Below, in pieces: positions 17,200-25,730 of a stretch of DNA of 56,938 nt; within the stretch, counting starts at the first letter, position 1, and each line of letters opens with the position of its first letter. Origin of the DNA: Candidatus Bathyarchaeota archaeon (GTDB taxonomy: Archaea > Thermoproteota > Bathyarchaeia > TCS64). The stretch is from contig JAPKYO010000040.1 of NCBI GenBank assembly GCA_026394265.1, positions 1 through 56,938 of the forward strand, written 5' to 3'. Made by a program: the position numbers and the translations under genes. The notes beneath the pieces are model-generated. The model ran no database searches. It saw only the letters and a list, made by a program, of their open reading frames with translations, and was not told the DNA's origin.

Positions 17200-18648
17200 C
17201 TAGTCCTTGCCCCTGTTCTTCTCGGCGTACTGCTTCGCCATCTCGAGCGGAGGCTGAATCTCGGGAGGGATAGGGGATACGTATTTCCTCCCCGCTAGCC
17301 GCTTGGCGTGCTCCTCCTTCGCCTTCTTCACGAGCTCGGGCTTCGTGAGGAAGTCGAGGACGGTGCCGGCGGTGACCTTGCTGCTGAAGATGAGGCTCTT
17401 GTGGCCGAGCCCCATGGCTCCGCAGGCTACCCACTGCCAGCTGTGCGCGGGGCTGCCGAGCGGGTATGTGGCGGTGTTGTACTCCCCGGCGGGCACGACC
17501 CAGCTCACGTCGCCCACGTCGGTGGAGCCCGCGCTGCAGTAGTCCTCCCCGTAGGGGTCGAGGACGTCGTCCGCCATCTCCATGTCCGCATACCTCTCCC
17601 ACGTGGGCACCTTCTGCCTCTTCATGTCGTCGATCTTCACCTGCCTATCGAGGTCGGCGTTGATCTTCTTGGCGAAGGCTAGCTCCTCCTTCGTGTACTT
17701 GGGGGCGCCTATCTCCTTCATGTTGCCGACGATCACCTCTGCGATCGCCTTGTTGGGGATGAGGTTGTAGAGGCCCATGATGAACTCGACCTTGAGTGTC
17801 GTCTCCGTCATCATGGCTGCGCCCTCGGCGATCTTGATTATCCTCTTGTAGATGCCGTCGAGCTGATCGCGCTGGGGGGCGCGTATATAGTACCAGCTAC
17901 GCGCGTAGTCGGGGACGACGTTAGGCTGCCCGCCACCGACCTCGATGACGTAGTGGAACCTCGCCTCCTGGATGACGTGCTCGCGGAGGTAGTTTACGCC
18001 CACGTTCATGAGCTCAACCGCGTCGAGGGCGCTCCTGCCCTGCTCGGGTGAGCCAGCCGCGTGGCTCGTCTTCCCATAGTAGTGGAACTTGACGCCGTTG
18101 ACCGCTGTGCTGCTGCCGACCGTGGCGGAGTTTATAGAGTCGGGGTGGTGGCTGATGACCGCGTCGACGCCGTCGAAGAATCCGGCGCGTACCATGTAGA
18201 CCTTGCCGACGAAGTTCTCCTCCGCCGGCGTCCCGAAGAACTTGATCGTGCCCTTGATGCCCCTCTTCTCCATCTCGTACCGCGCCGCGATGGCTCCGGC
18301 GACGCCGCTCGTGCCGTGTATGTGGTGGCCGCAGCCGTGCCCCGGCGCACCCTCCCTGAGGGGCGTCTTCACCGGCTCAACCTTGTTGCTGATGCCGGGG
18401 AGGGCGTCGAACTCGCCCATGATGCCGATTACTGGCCTGCCGCTCCCCCAGGTGGCGATGAAGGCAGTCGGCATCCCAGCGACACCCGCCTCCACCTTGA
18501 ATCCATGCTTACTCAACTCATCCTGAAGCAGCTTCGAGCTCTTCGTCTCCGTGAGACCCAGCTCGGCGTAGCCCCAGATGGTGTCCGCAACCTCTATGAT
18601 CCTCTTCTGGTTCTGGTCGATCCAGCCCCATGCCGTCTCTTTCGCCAT
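17200..18648 (-). CDS. M20 family amidohydrolase/peptidase, AbgB-like (paralogue 1)
   Basis: 482 residues from ATG 18648. It belongs to the M20 metallopeptidase group near AbgB (p-aminobenzoyl-glutamate hydrolase subunit B). The metal-binding motif GHGCGHHIHG is at 103-112, the catalytic Glu lies in PAEEN (141-145), metal-binding HH at 167-168, and the dimerisation-domain stretch GKTSHAAG follows. It would hydrolyse an N-acyl or peptide bond of an amino-acid conjugate. Two full-length paralogues lie downstream (22678-24117 and 25731-27170). A TATA-like GCTTATACAC is 32-41 nt upstream. No AbgA-type partner is present, so it may work alone. Confidence 0.9.
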   Translation of the reverse strand: MAKETAWGWIDQNQKRIIEVADTIWGYAELGLTETKSSKLLQDELSKHGFKVEAGVAGMPTAFIATWGSGRPVIGIMGEFDALPGISNKVEPVKTPLREGAPGHGCGHHIHGTSGVAGAIAARYEMEKRGIKGTIKFFGTPAEENFVGKVYMVRAGFFDGVDAVISHHPDSINSATVGSSTAVNGVKFHYYGKTSHAAGSPEQGRSALDAVELMNVGVNYLREHVIQEARFHYVIEVGGGQPNVVPDYARSWYYIRAPQRDQLDGIYKRIIKIAEGAAMMTETTLKVEFIMGLYNLIPNKAIAEVIVGNMKEIGAPKYTKEELAFAKKINADLDRQVKIDDMKRQKVPTWERYADMEMADDVLDPYGEDYCSAGSTDVGDVSWVVPAGEYNTATYPLGSPAHSWQWVACGAMGLGHKSLIFSSKVTAGTVLDFLTKPELVKKAKEEHAKRLAGRKYVSPIPPEIQPPLEMAKQYAEKNRGKD

Positions 18649-18873
18649 GGGTGAAGAAGGAGTGGTTGGGGGTGTATAAGCTCAGCTAGTCCAAAGAGAC
18701 TTAGCCAACGGTAACTCACCGCAGTACCAGTATGATAATTCTTAATGCACACCAAACACGCGCAGCGATGGCAACGACTCTCTGAAATGGGAGAAACGAG
18801 GTAGCAATGCGCCCTACCTTATGTATAGTTTTAAGGTAGCAACTGTTGATAACTCGCCGTTCCTTCGCGTAAA

Positions 18874-19335
18874 ATGAGTGTGTTTACTTTGGGTGTTAAG
18901 GAAAACTTAGAGCTTATGAAGAGCCTTGACGACGCATGGAATGCGGGGCCTGGAAGCCCGCTTTGGGAGAGGTTCAGGAAGCGCCATACGGAAAATGTTG
19001 CCGTCTACTGGCCCGGTCAACCTGATCCAACTAGAGGACGCCATAATCATGATCTCGAAGCCGTTGAGTTCTTCAAGACGTTCCCGGACAACCATCTGGT
19101 AAACAATCCGTACAAGATCCTCTTCGGGCAGGGTGACTACACATGCTCGGTTGCCGAATTCACCGGCACAATGAAGGGGCCGATGAAGGGCCCCGACGGG
19201 AAAGTGATCCCTCCGACAAATAAGGGCTTCAAAGTCGAATTCTGTACCCTAGCCACGTGGAAGAACGGTGAGATCGTCGAGGAACGCCTATTCTACGACT
19301 TGGTTGGATTGATGAAGCAGATAGGCTTAGGCTAA
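18874..19335 (+). CDS. SnoaL-like (NTF2-fold) protein, ester-cyclase type
   Basis: 153 residues from ATG 18874. The pattern of an N-terminal helix (ENLELMKSLDDAWNAG), then ENVAVYWPG, then ETF-like core strands and a C-terminal RLFYDLVGLMKQIGLG is typical of SnoaL-like polyketide cyclase/ester cyclase NTF2-fold proteins. Members include cyclases, dehydratases and many of unknown role, so no reaction can be assigned. A TATA-like AGTTTTAAG lies about 45 nt before the start. Isolated between the divergent M20 gene and a convergent region. Confidence 0.7.
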   Translation: MSVFTLGVKENLELMKSLDDAWNAGPGSPLWERFRKRHTENVAVYWPGQPDPTRGRHNHDLEAVEFFKTFPDNHLVNNPYKILFGQGDYTCSVAEFTGTMKGPMKGPDGKVIPPTNKGFKVEFCTLATWKNGEIVEERLFYDLVGLMKQIGLG

Positions 19336-19481
19336 TCAAATAACATCACTGAACGAGCGCAATAAATATCGGTTTTTTTAACAACATCTGGATCAATACC
19401 TTTTCGCTCTCTCCTCGGGGGTTTGACGCCCTTGAAAAGTAGGTACATCGAGGCGACGAATGCGAACTGGAAGAAGGGCAC
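19332..19481 (-). CDS. Possible 49-residue ORF or 3' remnant of a membrane-protein gene
   Basis: Reading back from GTG 19481, the frame gives a hydrophobic helix (PFFQFAFVASMYLLF) followed by a basic stretch (KGVKPPRRERKG) and ends in a TAG that overlaps the SnoaL stop. A helix plus basic tail is what the C-terminus of a transporter looks like. The same frame has no good start further upstream, so a decayed transporter end is as likely as a real small protein. Confidence 0.25.
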   Translation of the reverse strand: MPFFQFAFVASMYLLFKGVKPPRRERKGIDPDVVKKTDIYCARSVMLFD

Positions 19482-19522
19482 CAGCCGACGTGAACCCCGC
19501 TCACGACTTGGACGACGCCGTT

Positions 19523-20719
19523 TTATTTACACGTTTTATGTTTCTCCACGATTTCCTTCAGCTTATTATAATCCGCCTTAAGGAAATCGTCTTGGTCGAG
19601 GTCCGCGAGTTCAGGAGGAACCGCCCCCTTCTTCTGTGCCTCCCTGAGCATCACCCTGAGCCTAGCAGCCTCGTGGAGAACGCGCCTCCGCTCCACATTC
19701 GCCGGCGGGTCCTGGACGAGTTCGCTGATCAGGTGTGCCTCCCACCTCGTCCCGAGGGGCTTGACATACGAGATGTCGCGGCCGATCCCTCCGAAGCCGG
19801 GGTCGTGTGGCTCGACCTGATACCAGTACGCCGTGCTCGAGTAGTCCTCCTGGAGCATGTTGCTGCTGCCGTGCTCGATGGTGACCTTGATCTCCTTCTC
19901 GAACGGCACGGGGTCGGGTAGATGCAGCCTATACGCCGTGAATCGGCACTGCAGGAGGTCCTGGTAGCTCAGGCCGTGGTAGGGTGCGGAGAAGGGCCCG
20001 TTGATCCAGTACCACCCGCCCTGGAAGTAGTCCTCCGTACCCGTCCCCTTGATGCTCGCCTCCTCCTCGCCGTCGACCCAGATCATCTCGTCACCCTCCA
20101 GGAAGAGCCGGCTGCCCTTGTCGTATGATTGCATGTTCATGGCGACGCCGCAGTAGTGGCCGGCGCCCTTTGCCACTAGGATGGTGTAGTTCTTGTCGAT
20201 GGTCGTGGGGTTCTCACGCCTCCACTTAGCGTGGAACCTCGGCATATCAGACCCGTAGTCGACGTCGCTGTATTCGATGTTGAAGTAGAGGTCGGTGATC
20301 GGGGTGTCTCCTATGTTCTCCGCCTCGAAGACTGCCCCCTTGCTGAAGGGCATTGGCCAGTAGTTCCAGAAGCCTCCGCTCGTGACCCCCTGGATTGCCG
20401 AGATGTGCTGCACGTGTTCGCTGAACCCCATGCCGAAGAAATCCCCGAAGGGAGCCTCGACGCTCGGGTTCTCCTCCCCATCCCAGTAGAAGCGGAGGAT
20501 CAGGTTGCGGTAAGCATCCGGGTCGTCGCTCAGGATGGTAAACCACATCCTCTGGACGCAGCCCGGCCCCTTGATCTCGCCTATCCTGACGACCTCGTGC
20601 GGCGCCGCCTTCATGTAGTCGAGGTTCCCGCCCCCCGGGTCGTTGCTCGATAGCTGCCTCAGCTTCCACTTCTTCCGCTTGGGGAGATCCATGAACAAGT
20701 TCGTCGAATCGGGTAACAT
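19523..20719 (-). CDS. DUF2961 / GH172-family protein
   Basis: 398 residues from ATG 20719, with a clear TATA (TTTTATAAAG) about 37 nt upstream. The N-terminal half has the family features SSNDPGGGN, GPGCVQRMWFT and EAPFGDFFG. The centre carries the hallmark GTGTEDYFQGGW. DUF2961 proteins form the beta-jelly-roll glycoside hydrolase family GH172, whose known members act on fructofuranose or arabinofuranose linkages. No signal peptide is visible, so this one is probably intracellular. No sugar-metabolism neighbours confirm a substrate. The C-terminal 60 residues are charged and helical. Confidence 0.85.
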   Translation of the reverse strand: MLPDSTNLFMDLPKRKKWKLRQLSSNDPGGGNLDYMKAAPHEVVRIGEIKGPGCVQRMWFTILSDDPDAYRNLILRFYWDGEENPSVEAPFGDFFGMGFSEHVQHISAIQGVTSGGFWNYWPMPFSKGAVFEAENIGDTPITDLYFNIEYSDVDYGSDMPRFHAKWRRENPTTIDKNYTILVAKGAGHYCGVAMNMQSYDKGSRLFLEGDEMIWVDGEEEASIKGTGTEDYFQGGWYWINGPFSAPYHGLSYQDLLQCRFTAYRLHLPDPVPFEKEIKVTIEHGSSNMLQEDYSSTAYWYQVEPHDPGFGGIGRDISYVKPLGTRWEAHLISELVQDPPANVERRRVLHEAARLRVMLREAQKKGAVPPELADLDQDDFLKADYNKLKEIVEKHKTCK

Positions 20720-20794
20720 GCTGAAGGAACCACTCGCTGTGAATTTATCACTTTATAAAACGATTAATGAGCGACTTGCCTGAACGTGGCTTCG

Positions 20795-21616
20795 TCAGGT
20801 AAATGTTTCGGGTTCTTTTCTATCCGGGAAGTCGTCGTGCAGCCACTTCGCCTCCCTGGCGAAAAACGGGTGAACCATCAACCTCGCACCGGTTGGGCAG
20901 TTTTTGATGCACGCGTAGCATCTGATGCAGGTGTCCCTCCGCGTCTCAACGGTGGACCCAATTGTTATCGCTTCGTTAGGGCAAACCTCGGCGCACTTGC
21001 CACACCTCGTGCATAGATCCTGCTTCGTTATCGGTGCGGCGGGTTCAGTACCGGGCTTGGCTGCGCGAGATTTCCGGAACTCATCCCTGTATGGGCGAAT
21101 ACCGGGTACGGTTACAGGTGAGATGTCTCCCACGTTCTTAGCCGCTAGTAACTTCTCTTTGATCTTCGCACCGAATTCTCTGGCTTTTTCCAGATCTGAA
21201 CCATCGGGGCGTCCTTCCGCTATGGGGACCTCGGGGGTGCTGAAGGAGTGTTCAGCGATGAAGGCGCCACCGGCGATGGGCTTGAATCCCAATTCAGAGA
21301 CGAGATCGGTCAACTCGATCAGTGCGTCTTCGTATGCCCTGTTGCCGTAGACGACTAGTGTGACTGCGGGGGTGTTGTGGGCCCTGAGTCTACGTAGTCT
21401 TCTTATGGCTTCCACGGGTATGCGCCCGGCGTAGACAGGGGATCCGATTATGGCTAGTTCATCACCGAAGTCTTCGTAGTCTCTATTCTTCGCCTCGGGT
21501 CGCGTGAGGTCTACTTGCCCTATAGGTGCCTCAATCCCCTTGGCTATCTCCTCAATGATCCTTTTGGTTGAACCGGTGGGAGAGAAGTAGACGAGTTTTA
21601 CTCGATTGATCTTCAT
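20795..21616 (-). CDS. EFR1-type flavodoxin-ferredoxin fusion
   Basis: 273 residues from ATG 21616. Residues 1-165 are a flavodoxin domain with the FMN phosphate loop SPTGSTKR (12-19) and GSPVYAGRIP. Residues about 200-250 hold two 4Fe-4S motifs, CTRCGKCAEVCP and CIRCYACIKNCP. This fusion (EFR1 family) would pass electrons between FMN and two clusters in the cytoplasm. The redox partner is not identified. It stands alone, 75 bp upstream of the GH172 gene on the same strand. Confidence 0.92.
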   Translation of the reverse strand: MKINRVKLVYFSPTGSTKRIIEEIAKGIEAPIGQVDLTRPEAKNRDYEDFGDELAIIGSPVYAGRIPVEAIRRLRRLRAHNTPAVTLVVYGNRAYEDALIELTDLVSELGFKPIAGGAFIAEHSFSTPEVPIAEGRPDGSDLEKAREFGAKIKEKLLAAKNVGDISPVTVPGIRPYRDEFRKSRAAKPGTEPAAPITKQDLCTRCGKCAEVCPNEAITIGSTVETRRDTCIRCYACIKNCPTGARLMVHPFFAREAKWLHDDFPDRKEPETFT

Positions 21617-21665
21617 CTTAGTTTAACTCCATTTATCTGGCTTAGAAATATTTTCAAGCGGAGGG

Positions 21666-22634
21666 CTAGTCGAAGACGCTGACGACGGCGAGACTCTCCC
21701 CCTTGCTGACGGAGTAGAAGCACCGCGTCATCCCGACGACTCCGCCCTCGGGCGCCTTCGCGATCTGCACGACGTTGCCGAAGAGGTCGGTCACCCTCCC
21801 AAGCACAACCCCCGCCTTCACTTCAGCATCAAGCTCGACGGACGGGTGCCACGCCCCGCTTTGGGATGCGAGTACCCTCAGCCTCTTCCTGCTCACCCTC
21901 GGGGCACGCCGCTTAGGCTCTCCGCCCAGGATGTGCATGTAACGGAGGACGTTCATCACCCCCTCGAAGTGGAAGCGGACCGCCTCCTCCCTCACCGGGT
22001 AGGGGGTGCCCGCCTCGGGCATTATACAGGGTATCCCGTAGATGCCCTGGGCGCTGAGGCTCATCCCTCCAGTAGCGGGGAAGACGTGTGTGAGGTCGCA
22101 GGGGAAGCAGGAGGCAAGGGTGAGGGCTTCCGCGTTGACCGTCGCGTCCTTTCCCTCGGCAGCCACGACGAACCCCTTTACGTCCTCGTCAATATCCCCG
22201 CCGTGGCAGTCGACGAGGGCATCACACTTGGATACGATCGTTTCGAAGGCGGCGTGGGCAACCCTCTTCGTCAGGCTGCCGGAGGCATCGCCGGGGAAGA
22301 CGCCGTTCATGTTCAGCTTGTCGACGGGGCTCGTGTACTGCGTCCTCTTCTCGAACTGCGCCCTGTTGAGGACCGGGGTGGCGAGGACAGCCCCCCTCAA
22401 AACGGAGGGGTCGAGTGAACGGATCACCCGCGTCACGGCCTCGACGCTCGCGAACTCCGTCCCATGCGTCCCCCCGAATAACCCCAGGGTCTTCCCCGGG
22501 AGGACGCCATTGATGACGGCGACGGGTATCTTGTATCTATCATCGCCGACGTCGATGAATCCCGTCGACTTCTCACCGGGCGCCGCCGAGACGCCCCCGA
22601 TGGACAGCCTCCCCCCTCCTCCCGCTTGAGCCAT
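21666..22634 (-). CDS. Succinylglutamate desuccinylase/aspartoacylase-like metallohydrolase
   Basis: 322 residues from ATG 22634. The longer frame to 22745 adds an Arg/Ser-rich stretch and lies upstream of a TATA (CTTTTATT, minus strand, 22656-22663) placed 26 nt before this ATG, so the mRNA is probably leaderless. It is an M14-like zinc carboxypeptidase fold. GGTHGTE carries the first His and Glu, and DCHGGDIDEDV the later His; an AstE/AspA-type C-terminal beta domain follows. It would remove an acyl group from an N-acyl amino acid. It lies directly downstream of the second M20 gene, which fits breakdown of N-acylated amino acids. Confidence 0.85.
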   Translation of the reverse strand: MAQAGGGGRLSIGGVSAAPGEKSTGFIDVGDDRYKIPVAVINGVLPGKTLGLFGGTHGTEFASVEAVTRVIRSLDPSVLRGAVLATPVLNRAQFEKRTQYTSPVDKLNMNGVFPGDASGSLTKRVAHAAFETIVSKCDALVDCHGGDIDEDVKGFVVAAEGKDATVNAEALTLASCFPCDLTHVFPATGGMSLSAQGIYGIPCIMPEAGTPYPVREEAVRFHFEGVMNVLRYMHILGGEPKRRAPRVSRKRLRVLASQSGAWHPSVELDAEVKAGVVLGRVTDLFGNVVQIAKAPEGGVVGMTRCFYSVSKGESLAVVSVFD

Positions 22635-22677
22635 TGGAGTGAGGAGAGGTCGACGGCTAATAAAAGATGGTTCCGTG

Positions 22678-24117
22678 CTAGCCCTGCTTCGCCGCCTGCT
22701 CCTTCGCGACGGAGAGCGGTGGACCGATGTCGTCGGGTACAGCACACCTGTAGGTTCTGCCCTGCATCTTCTTGGCGTGCTCCTCCTTCGCCTCGGCGAG
22801 CAGCTCCGGCTTGGTGAGGAGGTCGAGGGTCGCCCCAGCCATCGTCTTCGATGCGAAGATGAGGCTCTTGTGACCGAGGCTCGTACCGCTGCACGTGACG
22901 GTCTGCCAGCTGTGCCCGGGGGCGCCTAGGATGAAGGCTGCGGTGCCGAACTCCATCGTTGGGATTTGCCAGCTCACGTCGGAGACGTCCGTCGAGCCCC
23001 CGCTGACCTCCCCCTCGTTCCATGGGTCGAGGATATCCGTCACCACGTCGACGTCCACGTATTTCTCCCAGTTTGGCAGCTTCGACTTGCGGAGATTGTC
23101 TATCTTCTGCTCCCTTGGGAAGCTCTTGGCGACCTCGGCAGCGAATGCGAGGTCCTCCACCGTGTAGGTCGGTGATCCGATCTCCCTCATGTTCTCGACG
23201 ACGACCCTGCTCAGCGTCTTGCTCGGGAGCAGGTTATAGACGCCTGTAAGGAACTCTACTTTGAGGGTGGTCTCCGTCATCATGGCGGCCCCCTCCGCGA
23301 CCTTCAGTATGCGTGTGTAGATGTGGTCTACCTGATCCCTCTCCGGGGCGCGTATGTAGTACCAGCTCCTCGCGTAGTCGGGGACCACGTTCGGCTGCCC
23401 GCCTCCTTCCTCGATCACGTAGTGGATGCGCGCCTTATCGATCACGTGCTCGCGGAGGAAGTTTACGCCGACGTTCATGAGCTCAACCGCGTCCAGGGCG
23501 CTCCTGCCCTGCTCGGGGCTACCCGCCGCGTGGCTCGTCTTCCCATAGTAGTGAAACTTCACCGAGTTGATCGCAGTGCTACTGCTGAGGCCGGCGGTGT
23601 TCAGCGAGCCGGGGTGGTGGCTGAGGCAGGCGTCGACGCCCTTGAAGAGGCCGGCGCGGACCATGAAGACCTTGCCGTCGTAGTTCTCCTCGGCTGGGCA
23701 CCCGTACAGCTTGATCGTGCCCTTGATCTTCCCCGCCTCCATTGTGTGCTTGGTGGCTATCGCGGCTGAGACGGCGGTGACTCCGTGTATGTTGTGGCCG
23801 CAGCCGTGTCCCGGGGCTCCGCCCCGCAGCGCCTCCTTCCGGGGCACCTTCTTGTTGCTAAGACCGGGGAGGGCATCATACTCCCCCATGAGGCCTATTG
23901 TGGGGCCCTTACCGTTGCTCCAAGTCGCCACGAACGCCGTCGGCATACCCGCGACCCCGCGCTCGACCCTGAAGCCGTGCCTCTCCATCTCCCCTGAGAG
24001 CAGCCTCATCGACTTCTCCTCGACGAGCCCGAGCTCGGCGTACTCCCATACCTCGTCGCTCATCTCGATGATGTGCGCCCTGTTCTCGTCTATCCAGCCC
24101 CAGGCGTTTTCCTTCAA
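22678..24117 (-). CDS. M20 family amidohydrolase/peptidase, AbgB-like (paralogue 2)
   Basis: 479 residues from TTG 24117. A TATA-like GACTTTTACC lies about 40 nt upstream. It aligns end to end with paralogue 1 (for example HYYGKTSHAAG, QPNVVPDYARSWYYIRAP) and keeps GHGCGHNIHG, PAEEN and the HH pair. Differences such as LSHHPGSLNTAG around the active site suggest another substrate. It is followed by the desuccinylase-like gene on the same strand (43-bp gap with its own promoter). Confidence 0.9.
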   Translation of the reverse strand: MKENAWGWIDENRAHIIEMSDEVWEYAELGLVEEKSMRLLSGEMERHGFRVERGVAGMPTAFVATWSNGKGPTIGLMGEYDALPGLSNKKVPRKEALRGGAPGHGCGHNIHGVTAVSAAIATKHTMEAGKIKGTIKLYGCPAEENYDGKVFMVRAGLFKGVDACLSHHPGSLNTAGLSSSTAINSVKFHYYGKTSHAAGSPEQGRSALDAVELMNVGVNFLREHVIDKARIHYVIEEGGGQPNVVPDYARSWYYIRAPERDQVDHIYTRILKVAEGAAMMTETTLKVEFLTGVYNLLPSKTLSRVVVENMREIGSPTYTVEDLAFAAEVAKSFPREQKIDNLRKSKLPNWEKYVDVDVVTDILDPWNEGEVSGGSTDVSDVSWQIPTMEFGTAAFILGAPGHSWQTVTCSGTSLGHKSLIFASKTMAGATLDLLTKPELLAEAKEEHAKKMQGRTYRCAVPDDIGPPLSVAKEQAAKQG

Positions 24118-24172
24118 CTAGGACACCGATGCTTTGAATCTGGGGGTTGCCGGTAAAAGTCTTGGCACGCGG

Positions 24173-24919
24173 CTAGGGGTTGACTAGCTCGCCCTTCATG
24201 GCTCCGTCCTCCCGGTGGGCTATGAGGAGGGCGTCACCCACGCCGGGTGCCTGCACTACCGTCTCGCCCAACTCGTCCCAGATGGCGCTCCTGCCCGCCG
24301 TGGCGAAGCCACTGGATGGGGCTGCGAAGTTCGCCATAAGCACGACCATCCTGTGATCTTTGGCGTAGCCCCTGAGCTGTGCCGAGTCGGCCTCGATGCC
24401 CGTTGGGGTGATGAAGACGCCCGCCGCGTAGACGGTGGCGCCCGCGCGTGCCGCTGCCTCGGCGTGGGAGGGGTGCGTCGTGTCGGCACAGATGGCGAAA
24501 GAGACGCGCTCACCATCCAGCCCTATCTCGAGCCCCATCGTCCCCGCGCTGAAGTACGCTTCCTCACCGTGGTGGAGGTGGTGCTTCGTGTAGATGTGCG
24601 CCCCGCGGGGCTGGAGGGCGAAGGCGGCGATGTGAAGACCCTCCAGAGACCTGTACGGGGCTCCGGCCACTATGGTTATGCTGTGTTTCTCGGCGATGTC
24701 CCTAAAGGGGCGCAGGCGTGGGTCGTCGGGGGTGAGGACGTTGGCGGCGGCGATGTCGGGCTCGTAGCCCGTGAGGGAGAGCTCGGGGAAGACGATGAGG
24801 CGTGCGCCGTGCTCGGCGGCGGCCTCGGCGAATCGCGTGTGTCTGGCGACGTTCCCCTCGACGTCGCCCCTCGCGGAGGCGGACTGCGCAACGGCTAGAA
24901 CGGGTCCACGCGACGGCAC
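24173..24919 (-). CDS. Carbon-nitrogen hydrolase (nitrilase superfamily)
   Basis: 248 residues from GTG 24919. The catalytic triad is complete: Glu46 in FPELSLTGYE, Lys112 in YTKHHLHHGEE, Cys144 in FAICADTTHP. It would hydrolyse an amide or nitrile to acid plus ammonia. The substrate is unknown. A TATA (GCATATAAAT on the minus strand) is centred 26 nt before the GTG, so the mRNA is leaderless. The same A/T block probably also serves the divergent Cys-rich miniprotein. Confidence 0.9.
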   Translation of the reverse strand: MPSRGPVLAVAQSASARGDVEGNVARHTRFAEAAAEHGARLIVFPELSLTGYEPDIAAANVLTPDDPRLRPFRDIAEKHSITIVAGAPYRSLEGLHIAAFALQPRGAHIYTKHHLHHGEEAYFSAGTMGLEIGLDGERVSFAICADTTHPSHAEAAARAGATVYAAGVFITPTGIEADSAQLRGYAKDHRMVVLMANFAAPSSGFATAGRSAIWDELGETVVQAPGVGDALLIAHREDGAMKGELVNP

Positions 24920-24937
24920 GGTACACCCAGATGCCTA

Positions 24938-24951
24938 CAATCATTTATATG
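24938..24951. promoter_or_regulatory. Shared TATA region of nitrilase and Cys-rich miniprotein
   Basis: The block ATTTATATGC reads as a TATA on both strands. It is 26 nt from the nitrilase GTG on the left and about 35 nt from the miniprotein ATG on the right. Confidence 0.5.
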
Positions 24952-24979
24952 CATCAATAACCGCGCTTCCTTGATCCCA

Positions 24980-25051
24980 ATGTCCTGTAAATGTGGATGT
25001 GGATGCGGCGCAAGCAAGAAGAAGGAAGAGAAGAAGGAGAAGAAGGAGTAA
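24980..25051 (+). CDS. Cys-rich 23-residue miniprotein
   Basis: A 23-residue frame from ATG 24980 encodes four alternating cysteines (CKCGCGCG) followed by Ala-Ser and an almost pure Lys/Glu tail of 12 residues. The start sits about 30 nt below a TATA box, and a double T-tract (25075-25093) follows the stop, so it looks like a complete transcription unit. The C-x-C pattern suggests a thiolate metal site. I know no family for it. MntP lies immediately downstream on the same strand, so a role in metal handling is an inference. Confidence 0.5.
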   Translation: MSCKCGCGCGASKKKEEKKEKKE

Positions 25052-25074
25052 GCCTTCTCCGGCTCTTCCAACAC

Positions 25075-25093
25075 TTTTTTAACCTCTCTTTTT
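25075..25093 (+). terminator. Double T-tract terminator after the miniprotein
   Basis: TTTTTT (25075-25080) and CTTTTTC (25087-25093), with no strong hairpin, 23-40 nt beyond the miniprotein stop codon. Confidence 0.4.
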
Positions 25094-25161
25094 CGGCGGC
25101 TAGCAAGGTTTAATGCCCGTGGGCGTTGTTCCTTCGTTTTAGTGCATTCGATTTGGCCGAG

Positions 25162-25722
25162 ATGGATGTAGTCTCACTGCTTCTCCTCGCGGTTGGCCTC
25201 TCGATGGATGTGCTGAGCGTCTCCGCCGTGACGGGGTTCGGTGTGGGGAAGATGGAGCGGGGGAAGATGTTGAAGCTGGCCACGGCCTTCGGTGCCTTCC
25301 ACGTCTTCATGCCGGTTCTCGGCTGGCTCGCCGGGGGGAGCATCATCGACATGATAGCGGAGTATGACCACTGGGTGGCGTTTCTGCTGCTCGCGTTCGT
25401 GGGTGGGCGCATGCTCCTCGAGGGTGTGAGGGGTGGTGAGGAGTTCGACCCGAAGAGGATCCTTGAGAACAGGAGCCTGATACTATTCAGCCTCGCCGTG
25501 AGTGTAGACAGCGTCGCTGTTGGTCTCAGCTTCGGCCTCGGGGGCACACCGATACTCTTCCCCGCGTTGGTCATCGGGGTCACTGCCTTCGCCTTCACAC
25601 TCATCGGCGTGGCCGTCGGCAGCAAGACGGGTCAGTGGCTCGGAAGGTGGTCCCAGATCGCCGGGGGGCTGATCCTCATCCTGATTGGGCTGAGGGTTCT
25701 GCTGAGCCACCTGATGGGTTAA
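25162..25722 (+). CDS. mntP: Manganese efflux pump MntP
   Basis: 186 residues from ATG 25162; a frame extension to 25126 is unlikely because MntP proteins begin at this position. There are six membrane helices. The two family repeats each carry the conserved Asp: GLSMDVLSVS near the N-terminus and AVSVDSVAVG in the second half. It exports Mn(II) to limit toxicity. The Cys-rich miniprotein just upstream may be functionally linked. It is convergent with the third M20 gene, with 8 bp between the stops. Confidence 0.93.
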   Translation: MDVVSLLLLAVGLSMDVLSVSAVTGFGVGKMERGKMLKLATAFGAFHVFMPVLGWLAGGSIIDMIAEYDHWVAFLLLAFVGGRMLLEGVRGGEEFDPKRILENRSLILFSLAVSVDSVAVGLSFGLGGTPILFPALVIGVTAFAFTLIGVAVGSKTGQWLGRWSQIAGGLILILIGLRVLLSHLMG

Positions 25723-25730
25723 AAACGGGG

